This document shows positions 16,754 to 23,787 of a stretch of 64,000 bases of DNA, in pieces; the first letter of the stretch is position 1, and each line of letters begins with the position of its first letter. The stretch is from Hydrogenophaga intermedia (lineage in GTDB: Bacteria > Pseudomonadota > Gammaproteobacteria > Burkholderiales > Burkholderiaceae_C): NCBI RefSeq assembly GCF_000723405.1, contig NZ_CCAE010000012.1, positions 44,284-108,283 on the forward strand. Reading direction: 5' to 3'. The notes under the pieces are model-generated. The model saw only the letters and a program-made list of their open reading frames with translations, did no database searches and was not told where the DNA came from. The translations under genes and the position numbers were made by a program.

Positions 16754-17683
16754 CTACACCCGCGCCAGCGTCAGCAGCGCCAGCAGCAGCATCCACAGCA
16801 CCACCGCACGCCACACCAGGCCGACCACACTGCCGAGGTGGGCCAGCTGGGGTTCGGGGCGCGCACTGGGGTCGGTCTCGTCAGGCACCGGGTTCGCCGG
16901 GTCCTGCGGCGTCAGGCGCACGTTGATGGCCCCGGATGTGGCAGCGAGCACCACGCCGTCACTGCCAGGCGCGAAGCGCTCGGCGTCGGCGCGCCAGCTC
17001 GCCACCGCTTCCTCGAAGTTGCCCACCACCGCGAAACCCAGCGCCGTGATGCGCGCGGGCACGTGGTCTATCCAGCGCCAGGCGGTGGCCGAGGCCCGGC
17101 GCAGCGCCTCGCTGGGCGTGCCATCGGCGCGCCCGCGCCAGTTGCGCGACAGGTACTCGGCCAGGCGGTAGATCACTGCGCCCGCCGGGCCCAGGCCAAT
17201 CACCCAGAACACAAGAAAGCACACGAACACGCCAAACACGTGACGGTGCGCCGCCAGCACCGAGTGTTCGATCACCTGGCGCAGCAATTCGGCGCGCGGC
17301 AAGGCACTCGCGTCCACCCTCAGCCATTGCGCCAGCTGCTCGCGCGCAGCGCGCTCGTCGCCGTCCTCCAGGCTGCGGCGGATCTCACTGAAGTGATGGC
17401 TGAACTGGCGAAACCCGAGCGTCACGTAGAGCACCGCCACCGTCCACACGAAGGCCAGCACCCCGCTCAGCTCCCACAGGCCGTGGTAGATCAGCGCCGC
17501 CAGCGCCGAGGGCACCCCCACGGCCAGCAGCCAGGCGAGCCAGCCGTGCGAGGACTGGCCGGCGTCGAGGTTGCGGCGCACGCCACGGCCCCAGGCGCGC
17601 AGACCGGCGTGCACGGGGTTGTTGAACGACAGGGGACGAGCCTGCTCGATGAGCAGCGCCAGCAGGATGGCCAGAAAACCCAT
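16754..17683 (-). CDS. CobD/CbiB-like membrane protein (AmpE-type)
   Basis: Membrane protein of 309 residues. The start MGFLAILLALLIEQARPLS, the central FRQFSHHFSEIRRSLEDGD and the segment WRWIDHVPARITALGFAVVG with DHVPARIT match the CobD/CbiB superfamily. CobD makes aminopropanol phosphate derivatives of cobyric acid, but Burkholderiales carry a divergent AmpE-like version outside cobalamin loci with no proven reaction. No other cobalamin gene is present here. The ATG at 17681-17683 gives the family N-terminus; upstream in-frame codons overlap the nudix gene end and look non-coding. It is probably cotranscribed with the nudix gene 49 bases upstream. Confidence 0.8.
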   Translation of the reverse strand: MGFLAILLALLIEQARPLSFNNPVHAGLRAWGRGVRRNLDAGQSSHGWLAWLLAVGVPSALAALIYHGLWELSGVLAFVWTVAVLYVTLGFRQFSHHFSEIRRSLEDGDERAAREQLAQWLRVDASALPRAELLRQVIEHSVLAAHRHVFGVFVCFLVFWVIGLGPAGAVIYRLAEYLSRNWRGRADGTPSEALRRASATAWRWIDHVPARITALGFAVVGNFEEAVASWRADAERFAPGSDGVVLAATSGAINVRLTPQDPANPVPDETDPSARPEPQLAHLGSVVGLVWRAVVLWMLLLALLTLARV

Positions 17684-17732
17684 GGGGCCGATGATAGTGG
17701 GCCCCCGGGCCCACGCCTTCACCGCACGCGAC

Positions 17733-18425
17733 TCAGGCCGTGAGCAAGCGGTACAGGTTGCGCAGCATGCCGGCCGTGGCACCCCAGATGAAGCGCTCAT
17801 GCTGGCCGTCGTGCCAGGGCATGGAATACCACTCGCGCACGGTGCCGTTGAGGTTCATGAGGTGGCGGCGGTGGTGGCGCGGGTCCATCAGGAAGCCCAG
17901 CGGCACCTCGAAGACGTCGTCCACCTCGTGCGGGTTGGGCTGCAGCACGAAACCCGGCTGCACCAGAGCCACCACCGGCGTCACGTGAAAGGCCGTGCCG
18001 GTGATGTAGACCGGCAGCGTGCCCAGCACCTCGACGTTCTGCGCGGGCAGGCCGATCTCCTCGTGCGCCTCGCGCAGGGCGGCGGCCACGGCGTCGGCGT
18101 CCTCCGGATCGACCTTGCCGCCCGGAAAGGCGATCTGGCCAGAATGGGTGGACAGGGTGGACGTACGCTGCGTGAGCAGCAGCTTCAGTTCGTCACGCAC
18201 CACCAGCGGCAGAAGCACCGCCGCGTCGGCCGGCTCGCGGTCGGCGAAACGCCGCTCGCGAACGAACTCGGGTGTCCAGATTGGCGGCGCCTCAAACAAC
18301 GAGCGCAGACCGTCCGGGGTGAGCCGGTGCGCGGCCGCTGGCGCCAAGCCCTCACTCGTGCCCGTGGCCACCACGGGCACGGTGCGCGGATCGAACGGCG
18401 GGATGTGGACGACGGGTTCGGTCAT
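17733..18425 (-). CDS. Nudix hydrolase, CoA-pyrophosphatase (NudL)-like
   Basis: Nudix enzyme of 230 residues. The Nudix box lies near residue 100: FPGGKVDPEDADAVAAALRE followed by AHEEIGL, giving the REAHEEIG catalytic core. The UPF0035-type context preceding the box (LLLTQRTSTLSTHSGQIAF) is characteristic of NudL/CoAse proteins, which cleave coenzyme A and derivatives to phosphopantetheine and 3',5'-ADP. The start at 18423-18425 lies beyond the rplS terminator, so the gene probably has its own promoter near 18430-18450 (not clearly visible). Confidence 0.88.
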   Translation of the reverse strand: MTEPVVHIPPFDPRTVPVVATGTSEGLAPAAAHRLTPDGLRSLFEAPPIWTPEFVRERRFADREPADAAVLLPLVVRDELKLLLTQRTSTLSTHSGQIAFPGGKVDPEDADAVAAALREAHEEIGLPAQNVEVLGTLPVYITGTAFHVTPVVALVQPGFVLQPNPHEVDDVFEVPLGFLMDPRHHRRHLMNLNGTVREWYSMPWHDGQHERFIWGATAGMLRNLYRLLTA

Positions 18426-18454
18426 GGATGGATGGACGGACCGGCGACAAAAAA

Positions 18455-18477
18455 GCCGCTCCGGGGAGCGGCTTTTT
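18455..18477 (-). terminator. Rho-independent terminator of the rpsP-rplS operon
   Basis: The perfect 8-bp stem GCCGCTCC / GGAGCGGC with a 2-base loop is flanked by A-runs on the left and T-runs on the right, so it can end transcription on both strands. It sits 14 bases after the rplS stop. Confidence 0.9.
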
Positions 18478-18490
18478 CCGGGGTGCTGGA

Positions 18491-18847
18491 TCAGGCGCCC
18501 AGCTTTTCCTTGATGCGGGCCGACTTGCCGCTGCGCTCGCGCAGGTAGTACAGCTTGGCGCGGCGCACGTCGCCGCGGCGCTTCACTTCAATTTTGGCGA
18601 TCAGCGGGCTGTACAGGGGGAAGGTCCGCTCCACGCCTTCGCCGCTGGAGATCTTGCGCACGATGAAGCTGGAGTTCAAGCCGCGGTTGCGGCGGGCGAT
18701 CACGACGCCTTCGTAGGCCTGCACGCGCTTGCGGGTGCCTTCGATGACGTTGACGCTGACGATCACGGTGTCGCCGGGGGCGAAAGGCGGGATGGTCTTG
18801 CCGAGGCGGGCAATCTCTTCCTGCTCGAGGGTCTGGATGAGGTTCAT
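18491..18847 (-). CDS. rplS: 50S ribosomal protein L19
   Basis: L19 of 118 residues, standard length, located at the 30S-50S interface. The protein starts [17 protein letters not shown] and contains [41 protein letters not shown] and the basic end [20 protein letters not shown], all typical. The ATG at 18845-18847 follows GGAACAGGAACC. It is the last gene of rpsP-rimM-trmD-rplS but is separated from trmD by 155 bases that contain a perfect TATAAT, so it also has its own promoter. Confidence 0.98.
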   Translation of the reverse strand: MNLIQTLEQEEIARLGKTIPPFAPGDTVIVSVNVIEGTRKRVQAYEGVVIARRNRGLNSSFIVRKISSGEGVERTFPLYSPLIAKIEVKRRGDVRRAKLYYLRERSGKSARIKEKLGA

Positions 18848-18956
18848 GGTTCCTGTTCCACGATCATGGCCGCGCTGCACGAAAGGCCGCGAATCCGTTG
18901 CCCTTCAAGGGCATCGATCGGTCGCGGCGGCCGGCCAGAGGATCGAAAAGCCCACC

Positions 18957-18962
18957 ATTATA
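18957..18962 (-). promoter_or_regulatory. Internal promoter -10 (TATAAT) for rplS
   Basis: The minus-strand sequence GGCTATAATGGTG in the trmD-rplS gap contains a perfect -10 hexamer. No good -35 is seen 16-19 bases upstream. Transcripts would have a leader of about 100 bases including the inverted repeat GCCCTTCAAGGGC (18900-18912). Confidence 0.65.
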
Positions 18963-19002
18963 GCCAGAGCGGGCCGGCGGGCGGAACCCACGTCCTGCCG
19001 GC

Positions 19003-19776
19003 TCAGCCCAGGCTGCGCAGGAAGCGCTCGTCCTGCGCAGCCAGGCGGCCCTCGGCGCGGGCCCTGGCGATGAGGTCAGGGCGCTGGCGGGCGGTGAGCG
19101 CCAGGCGCTGCTCGCGCCGGTATCGCTCGATGCGCTCGTGGTGTCCGCCCAACAGCACCGGCGGCACCCCCAGGGGGCCTTGCGGGCCCTGCCAGAGCTC
19201 GGGACGGGTGAAGTGCGGGCTGTCCAGCAGGCCGTCGAGAGCCGGGTTGAAGCTGTCCTGCTGGTGGCTGCCCTCGTCGCCCAGCACGCCGGGCTGCAGG
19301 CGCGCCACGGCATCCAGCAGGGCCATGGCCGGGATCTCACCGCCCGAAAGCACGAAGTCGCCCAGGCTGAGTTGCACATCCACACAGGCATCGATGAATC
19401 GCTGGTCGATGCCCTCGTAGCGCCCGCAAACCAGCACAGCACCCAGCGGCCCGCTGGCCCAGGCCTCGACGCCGGCGTGGTCCAGCCGACTGCCCACGGG
19501 CGAGAACAGCACCACCGGGGCACGCGCGCCCTCAGGCTCGGCACGCTCGGCACGGATCGCCTGCAGGCAGCGCCACAAGGGCTCGGCCATCATGACCATG
19601 CCGGGCCCGCCACCGAAGGGGCGATCGTCCACGCGCCGGTAGTTGCCCTCGGCGAAATCGCGCGGGTTCCACAGGCGCACGTCGACCTGCTTCGACTCGA
19701 ACGCGCGGCGGTTGATGCCGTGCGCGAGAAACGGCTCGAACAGCTCGGGGAACAGGGTGATGACGTCGAAGCGCAT
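19003..19776 (-). CDS. trmD: tRNA (guanine-37-N1)-methyltransferase
   Basis: SPOUT-class methyltransferase of 257 residues that methylates G37 next to the anticodon using S-adenosylmethionine, which prevents frameshifting. Landmarks: MRFDVITLFPELFEPF at the start, FGGGPGMVMM, CGRYEGIDQRF of the trefoil knot, SLGDFVLSGGEIPAMAL and the C-terminal RPELWQG. The ATG at 19774-19776 is chosen for the family N-terminus; upstream in-frame codons derive from a repeat fragment. It is third in the rpsP operon. Confidence 0.97.
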   Translation of the reverse strand: MRFDVITLFPELFEPFLAHGINRRAFESKQVDVRLWNPRDFAEGNYRRVDDRPFGGGPGMVMMAEPLWRCLQAIRAERAEPEGARAPVVLFSPVGSRLDHAGVEAWASGPLGAVLVCGRYEGIDQRFIDACVDVQLSLGDFVLSGGEIPAMALLDAVARLQPGVLGDEGSHQQDSFNPALDGLLDSPHFTRPELWQGPQGPLGVPPVLLGGHHERIERYRREQRLALTARQRPDLIARARAEGRLAAQDERFLRSLG

Positions 19777-19789
19777 ACCAGCGATTGTG

Positions 19790-19827
19790 GAGGGCAGCGA
19801 CCCGCGCAGCGGCGCAGCTTGGGGGCA
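19790..19827 (-). repeat. Partial copy of the dispersed GC-rich repeat between rimM and trmD
   Basis: The reverse complement of this 38-base segment matches the first half of the 73-bp repeat at 3582-3734 (CTGCGCCGCTGCGCGGGTCG shared exactly) with a few differences at the edges. It fills most of the rimM-trmD gap inside an operon. Confidence 0.8.
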
Positions 19828-19829
19828 CG

Positions 19830-20417
19830 TCAATAGTCTTTGTGCCAGTCGGCCGTGATGCGGCGCGCGGCGCGGTCCACGTCGTCGATGTACGCGTCGA
19901 CGAAGGGAATCATCCGCTCGGCGGGGCGTTCCTCGCCATCCACCATGTCGAGGTATTCCAGCACGAGCACCGAGGTCGGCCCGGTGCTCATCAGGTCGCG
20001 CACCACGCCGAGCGCCTCGCCCTCGCGGTTGACGACCGTGAGGCCGATCAGGTCGACCCAGTAAAACTCGCCCGCCTCGGGCTCGGGAAAGGCGCTGCGC
20101 GGCAGGCTGATGCGGCAGCCCTTGAGGGACTCCGCCAGGTTGCGGTCGTCCACGCCCTCGAGCCGGGCGACGAGGCCATCGGCATGGGCCCTGATCTCGG
20201 CCACACGCACGGATACGCAGCCCGAGAAAACAGAAAAGCCGCGCGCGAAGCGGGCTTCGGGCGGCTGAAGAAACCAGTCTTGACTGGCGAACAGCGCGTC
20301 GGTGTCGGCGCTGTGGGGGTGGATGCGGACCCAGCCCTTGATGCCCCAGGCGTCCTGGATGCGGCCCAGTTCGACGGCATCGGCCGGCAGGGCCGACGCG
20401 ACCAGGGCCGCGGACAT
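19830..20417 (-). CDS. rimM: 16S rRNA processing / 30S maturation factor RimM
   Basis: Protein of 195 residues that binds the 30S head with S19 during assembly. N-terminal RimM domain: ELGRIQDAWGIKGWVRIHPHS near residue 20. C-terminal PRC-barrel: EFYWVDLIGLTVVNREGEALG near 115 and ERMIPFVDAYIDDVD near 170. The protein is slightly long because of an N-terminal extension. The ATG at 20415-20417 lies 7 bases after the rpsP stop. The trmD gene follows after the repeat fragment. Confidence 0.95.
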   Translation of the reverse strand: MSAALVASALPADAVELGRIQDAWGIKGWVRIHPHSADTDALFASQDWFLQPPEARFARGFSVFSGCVSVRVAEIRAHADGLVARLEGVDDRNLAESLKGCRISLPRSAFPEPEAGEFYWVDLIGLTVVNREGEALGVVRDLMSTGPTSVLVLEYLDMVDGEERPAERMIPFVDAYIDDVDRAARRITADWHKDY

Positions 20418-20424
20418 GGCGCGA

Positions 20425-20682
20425 TCAGGCGGCCGGGGCGGCGGCCTTGGCTTCCTTGACCAGGCGCGCGACCGTGTCGGACGGGGTGGCACCCACGCCG
20501 ATCCAGTAATTCAGGCGGTCGCTGGCGATGCGCAGCTTCTCTTCGCCGCCTTTGGCGTTGGGGTTGTAGAAACCCAGGCGTTCGATGAAGTTGCCATCAC
20601 GGCGCGAACGCTTGTCGGCGGCGACGATGGTGTAGAACGGACGTGCCTTGGCACCGCCGCGAGAGAGTCGAATGACGACCAT
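20425..20682 (-). CDS. rpsP: 30S ribosomal protein S16
   Basis: S16 of 85 residues. The start [20 protein letters not shown] and the central [14 protein letters not shown] are diagnostic. The C-terminus is a short Ala-rich tail. It is first in rpsP-rimM-trmD-rplS, the usual gamma/beta-proteobacterial order. AAGGAT lies before the ATG. The roughly 145-base leader contains two adjacent hairpins, and a consensus TATAAT lies upstream. Confidence 0.98.
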   Translation of the reverse strand: MVVIRLSRGGAKARPFYTIVAADKRSRRDGNFIERLGFYNPNAKGGEEKLRIASDRLNYWIGVGATPSDTVARLVKEAKAAAPAA

Positions 20683-20708
20683 GATTTATCCTTGGGTGGT
20701 TGAGCACA

Positions 20709-20747
20709 CCCCGGCACTCCGGGGAATCGCGAACCTTGCGGTTCGCG
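20709..20747 (-). promoter_or_regulatory. Two adjacent hairpins in the rpsP leader
   Basis: In the minus-strand transcript the first stem is CGCGAACC / GGTTCGCG (20747-20728) closed by a GCAA tetraloop. Three bases later comes CCCCGG / CCGGGG (20724-20709) with a 4-base loop. Both are perfect and sit 27 bases before the S16 start. No T-run follows, so they are not a terminator; a ribosomal-protein or assembly-factor binding leader is possible. Confidence 0.6.
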
Positions 20748-20832
20748 GCTCATCGCAATTGATGCGCGGTTTTCTGCGGCGCCTGAGACACACGACTGAC
20801 CACCCGGCCAGCGAAACACCGCAAAGCCGGCG

Positions 20833-20860
20833 ATTATAGCCCGCCATCCCGTCCCGCAAC
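20833..20860 (-). promoter_or_regulatory. Promoter of the rpsP operon
   Basis: A perfect TATAAT -10 is read on the minus strand at 20838-20833, with a weak GTTGCG -35 at 20860-20855 (16-base spacing). Transcription would start near 20826 and give the structured leader described above. The downstream CGCCGGC discriminator is GC-rich, as in stringently controlled promoters. Confidence 0.65.
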
Positions 20861-20883
20861 GCCCCTGCCCCACCGGTCCGTTC

Positions 20884-21411
20884 ATGCCCCTCATCCGCCC
20901 CAGCACCGACGACGACCTCGCCGCCATCACCCGCATCTACGCCCACCACGTGCTGCACGGCACCGGTACCTTCGAAACCACCCCGCCCACCGAGGCCGAG
21001 ATGGCCCAGCGCCGCGCCGATGCGCTGGGCAAGGGCCTGCCCTGGCTGGTGATGGAAGAAGGCGGCCAGGTGCTCGGCTACGCCTACGGCAACTGGTTCA
21101 AGCCGCGCCCGGCCTATCGCTACTCGGTCGAGGACTCGATCTACCTCGCACCCGAGGCCGCCGGCAAGGGCCTGGGCCGGCTGCTGCTGGCCGAACTGCT
21201 CGCGGTGCTGCAGCGCGCGGGCATCCGCAAAGTGATGGCGGTGATCGGTGATTCGGCCAATGCCGGCTCCATCGGCGTGCACCGCGCACTGGGCTTCACG
21301 CCCGTCGGCACGGTGCAGGCCTGCGGCTGGAAGTTCGACCGCTGGCTGGACATCGTGATCATGGAAAAACCCCTGGGCGAGGCACACCACGCGCCGCCGA
21401 AGGAGGGCTGA
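20884..21411 (+). CDS. GNAT N-acetyltransferase, phosphinothricin-acetyltransferase-like
   Basis: Acetyl-CoA-dependent N-acetyltransferase of 175 residues. The N-terminus IRPSTDDDLAAITRIYAHHV, the middle GNWFKPRPAYRYSVEDSIYL and the acetyl-CoA loop AAGKGLGRLLLAEL followed by DSANAGSIGVHRALGF match the Pat/Bar/YncA group, which acetylates methionine sulfoximine, methionine sulfone or phosphinothricin. It is divergent from rpsP and two bases upstream of the TM2-type gene, whose ribosome site lies inside its end. Confidence 0.9.
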   Translation: MPLIRPSTDDDLAAITRIYAHHVLHGTGTFETTPPTEAEMAQRRADALGKGLPWLVMEEGGQVLGYAYGNWFKPRPAYRYSVEDSIYLAPEAAGKGLGRLLLAELLAVLQRAGIRKVMAVIGDSANAGSIGVHRALGFTPVGTVQACGWKFDRWLDIVIMEKPLGEAHHAPPKEG

Positions 21412-21413
21412 AC

Positions 21414-21866
21414 GTGACACGACGCAAGAACAAGACGCTGGCCGTCTGGCTGGCCCTCGTCGGTGGCGCCCTGGGCCTGCACCGCTTCTACCTGCGCGGC
21501 CTGGGCGACTGGGTGGGCTGGTTGCACCCCCTGCCCACCGCGCTGGGTTGGTACGGCGTGGAACGCGTGCTGGCGCACGGGCAGGACGACAAGCTGTCCT
21601 GGGTGCTGATCCCGCTGCTGGGCATGAGCATCGCGGCGGCCTGCCTCACGGGCATCGTCTACGCGCTGGCCGATAGCGAGAAATGGGACCGCTGGTTCAA
21701 CCCCGCCAACCCCGGCGGAACAGCCGGCCACACCAATTGGCTCACCGTCATCGCGCTGGTGCTCTCGCTGCTCATGGGCACCATCGCCTTCATGGGCAGC
21801 CTGGCCTTCGGCTTTCAGCGCTACTTCGAGTACCAGGTGGAAGAAGCCCGCAAGATCAGCCAGTGA
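21414..21866 (+). CDS. TM2-domain-like small membrane protein
   Basis: Membrane protein of 150 residues. The N-terminal KNKTLAVWLALVGGALGLHR followed by FYLRG resembles the TM2 domain (two helices joined by a Gly-rich turn). Two more helices follow (WVLIPLLGMSIAAACLTGIV and LTVIALVLSLLMGTIAFMGS). The C-terminus YFEYQVEEARKISQ is hydrophilic. Function is unknown. The GTG at 21414 uses AAGGAGGG at the end of the acetyltransferase gene, so the two are coupled. The convergent AEC-transporter gene begins at the very next base after the stop. Confidence 0.85.
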   Translation: MTRRKNKTLAVWLALVGGALGLHRFYLRGLGDWVGWLHPLPTALGWYGVERVLAHGQDDKLSWVLIPLLGMSIAAACLTGIVYALADSEKWDRWFNPANPGGTAGHTNWLTVIALVLSLLMGTIAFMGSLAFGFQRYFEYQVEEARKISQ

Positions 21867-22835
21867 TCAGCCGCCCAGCGGGTTGAGCCAGGTCATCACC
21901 GTCATCACCAGGCTCAGGGTGAACAGGGCCATCACTGTGGTGAGGCCGGTGGCGGCGATGGTGAGCGCCTGCGCCGTGTCGTAGCGCTGGGCGAACAGGA
22001 AGACGTTGGCGCCCACCGGCAGCGCCGCGGCCACCACCATCACGGTGAGCGGCAGGCCACCGATGCCAAGACCCCAGGCCGACAGGCCCACCAGCAGCGG
22101 CAGCAGCAGGTTCTTCACCAGCACCACGCCGAAGGCCGGCCGCCAGTGACCGGCCAAGGGCGTGCGCGCCAGGCTCACGCCCACCAGCACCAGCGCGATC
22201 GGTCCGAAAGCGCTGCCCAGCAGTTGCAGGGGCTTGTCGATCACCACTGGCAAGGACCAGCCCGTCTGCGCGAACAGCAGGCCGCTCAGGATGGGCAGGG
22301 GAATGGGGTGGATGAGCGTGCCCTTGATCACTGAGCCCAGCGTGGCCCACAAGGGCGGGGCAGCCTCACCGCGCTCGCGCGCTTCGCGCGCCACCACCAG
22401 CTCCAGCACCACCGAGCCCACGCTGAGCAGGATGAGCGCGTGCACCGACACCAGCGTGAGCATGGTCACCAGCGCGGTCTTGCCATAGGCCAGCTCGGCC
22501 AGGGTGATGCCGATCATCACCATGTTGGAGAACACGCTGGCCATGGCGATGACCACGCTCTCGCGGCTGAAGCCTCGCCAGGCCACGATGGCGAACAGGA
22601 CCAACACCACCACGGGAAAGTAGGCCAGCACGGGGCGCAGGTCCAGCGCCTCCAGGTGCACCGAAGCCATGGTGCGGAACAGCAGCGCCGGGATGAGCAG
22701 CAGGAAGACGAGGTTGGACAAGTCCTTGACCGCCGAATCGCGTATCCATTCGCGCCGCCCCGCCAGGTAGCCCAGCGCGATCAGCAGGAAGACGGGCGTG
22801 AGGGAGACGAAAAGGGGGTGCTGGGCGAGGTTCAC
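21867..22835 (-). CDS. AEC (auxin efflux carrier) family transporter
   Basis: Inner-membrane carrier of 322 residues with ten hydrophobic segments. Start PLFVSLTPVFLLIALGYLAG and VKDLSNLVFLLLIPALLFR are family hallmarks (the N-rich SNLVF motif). A central hydrophilic loop (VAREARERGEAAPP) is followed by VIKGTLIHPIPLPILSGLLF. Bacterial members export or import dicarboxylates such as malonate or malate; the substrate is not predictable here. The gene is flanked by the convergent TM2-type gene and, 40 bases upstream on the same strand, the DUF3299 gene, so it may be read with the metal operon. Confidence 0.9.
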   Translation of the reverse strand: MNLAQHPLFVSLTPVFLLIALGYLAGRREWIRDSAVKDLSNLVFLLLIPALLFRTMASVHLEALDLRPVLAYFPVVVLVLFAIVAWRGFSRESVVIAMASVFSNMVMIGITLAELAYGKTALVTMLTLVSVHALILLSVGSVVLELVVAREARERGEAAPPLWATLGSVIKGTLIHPIPLPILSGLLFAQTGWSLPVVIDKPLQLLGSAFGPIALVLVGVSLARTPLAGHWRPAFGVVLVKNLLLPLLVGLSAWGLGIGGLPLTVMVVAAALPVGANVFLFAQRYDTAQALTIAATGLTTVMALFTLSLVMTVMTWLNPLGG

Positions 22836-22875
22836 CCGGGGATGGTATCGCCCGTGCCCGGCCCACCCGGCCGGC

Positions 22876-23430
22876 TCAGCGGCTGCCCTCGGCCTCGCTC
22901 AGACGGTAATAGAGACCGTAGGGGTCGTTGTCGAGCACGTGAAACTTCCCCTCGACCACCACCGCCTCGAGCCGGTACTTCACCGGAGTTTTCGTGCGCA
23001 CCTCCACCAGGCTCTCGGCACCGCCCGGGGTGCAGAACGAGCAGGTGAGCGGCACCGAAGCGAGCAGGAAATGGCGCTGGTTCTCGCCCGGCTCCAGCGG
23101 CAGCATGAAGCCGTGCAGCTTGAGGCGGCGCTGATCCAGCGCACGCACTTCGGGCGGGTAAACCGGCACGACGCGCTTGCGCTTGGCCACGGTCTTCACT
23201 TCGGTCCTCACGTCGGTGAGCAGCGACCAGGCAACCACGTCGTCCCGCGTGGGCAGCGGCGCGATGGGGCTTTGCGGGCTGTGCACGCCCGCGCCCTGGC
23301 CGTGCGGCAGACCCATGGGGCCGGTGTCGGCGGGTGGCGCGCCGAGCGGCGAGTTCAGCACCTGCGCGAAGGCTGGCCCCGAGGCCAGCCCCAGCAAGCT
23401 CAGCAGAACGTGACGTCGGAACAGATGCAT
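22876..23430 (-). CDS. DUF3299 secreted protein, probable metal-related
   Basis: Exported protein of 184 residues with a signal peptide (FRRHVLLSLLGLASGPAFAQ, cleavage near 23). The conserved DUF3299 core is visible: LKLHGFMLPLEPGENQRHFL, then LTCSFCTPGG with a CxxC pair, then YRLEAVVVEGKFHVLDNDP. Function is not established. In proteobacteria such proteins often accompany an FtsX-type ABC transporter and a Fur/Zur regulator, as here, which suggests periplasmic metal handling (inference). It ends the operon fur-ATPase-permease-small protein-DUF3299, after a repeat-containing 108-base gap. Confidence 0.85.
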   Translation of the reverse strand: MHLFRRHVLLSLLGLASGPAFAQVLNSPLGAPPADTGPMGLPHGQGAGVHSPQSPIAPLPTRDDVVAWSLLTDVRTEVKTVAKRKRVVPVYPPEVRALDQRRLKLHGFMLPLEPGENQRHFLLASVPLTCSFCTPGGAESLVEVRTKTPVKYRLEAVVVEGKFHVLDNDPYGLYYRLSEAEGSR

Positions 23431-23448
23431 GGATGGCGGAGCAAAGAG

Positions 23449-23535
23449 ATCAAACCAGGGGCGCCGCGGAACCGGCTTTGCCGGGCCGCAGGCGCCGCCC
23501 CCTCGAGGGGGTCGCGCGCAGCGCGGCGGGGGTGA
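23449..23535. repeat. Palindromic GC-rich repeat within the metal operon
   Basis: The core CCCCCTCGAGGGGG (23498-23511) is a perfect 14-bp palindrome flanked by GGCGCCG and GCGCGCAGCGCGGCGG. Shape and flanks resemble the repeat at 3582-3734. It lies between the small cysteine/histidine protein gene and the DUF3299 gene and may protect or divide the transcript. Confidence 0.75.
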
Positions 23536-23538
23536 TCG

Positions 23539-23784
23539 TCAGTGCACATGGCGCAAGCCGCAGTATTTGCCCAAGGCAAGACCCTTGCAAGCCGCCGCGA
23601 GCTCCGCCTGGCAGACCTTCTCGCCCTTGCCCGATTCCAGGCACTTGGCCGCGCCCTCGTGCGCGACGGCCATGGCGCGGTGGCGCTGGATGTCTTCCTG
23701 GATCTCCTTCTCGGAGTGCTGTGCGAAGGCGGTGCCCGCCGACAGCAGCGCGGCGAACAAGGCGGTGATGGTGAGGGGTTTCAT
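23539..23784 (-). CDS. Small secreted Cys/His-containing protein
   Basis: Protein of 81 residues with a clear signal peptide (MKPLTITALFAALLSAGTAFA, cleaved near 22). The mature part has four or five histidines, three cysteines (AAKCLESGKGEKVCQAEL, AAACKG and KYCG region) and ends in RHVH. No family is recognised with certainty. Placed immediately after the permease gene (3-base gap) and before DUF3299, it may be a periplasmic metal-binding chaperone (inference). Confidence 0.75.
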   Translation of the reverse strand: MKPLTITALFAALLSAGTAFAQHSEKEIQEDIQRHRAMAVAHEGAAKCLESGKGEKVCQAELAAACKGLALGKYCGLRHVH

Positions 23785-23787
23785 GGA

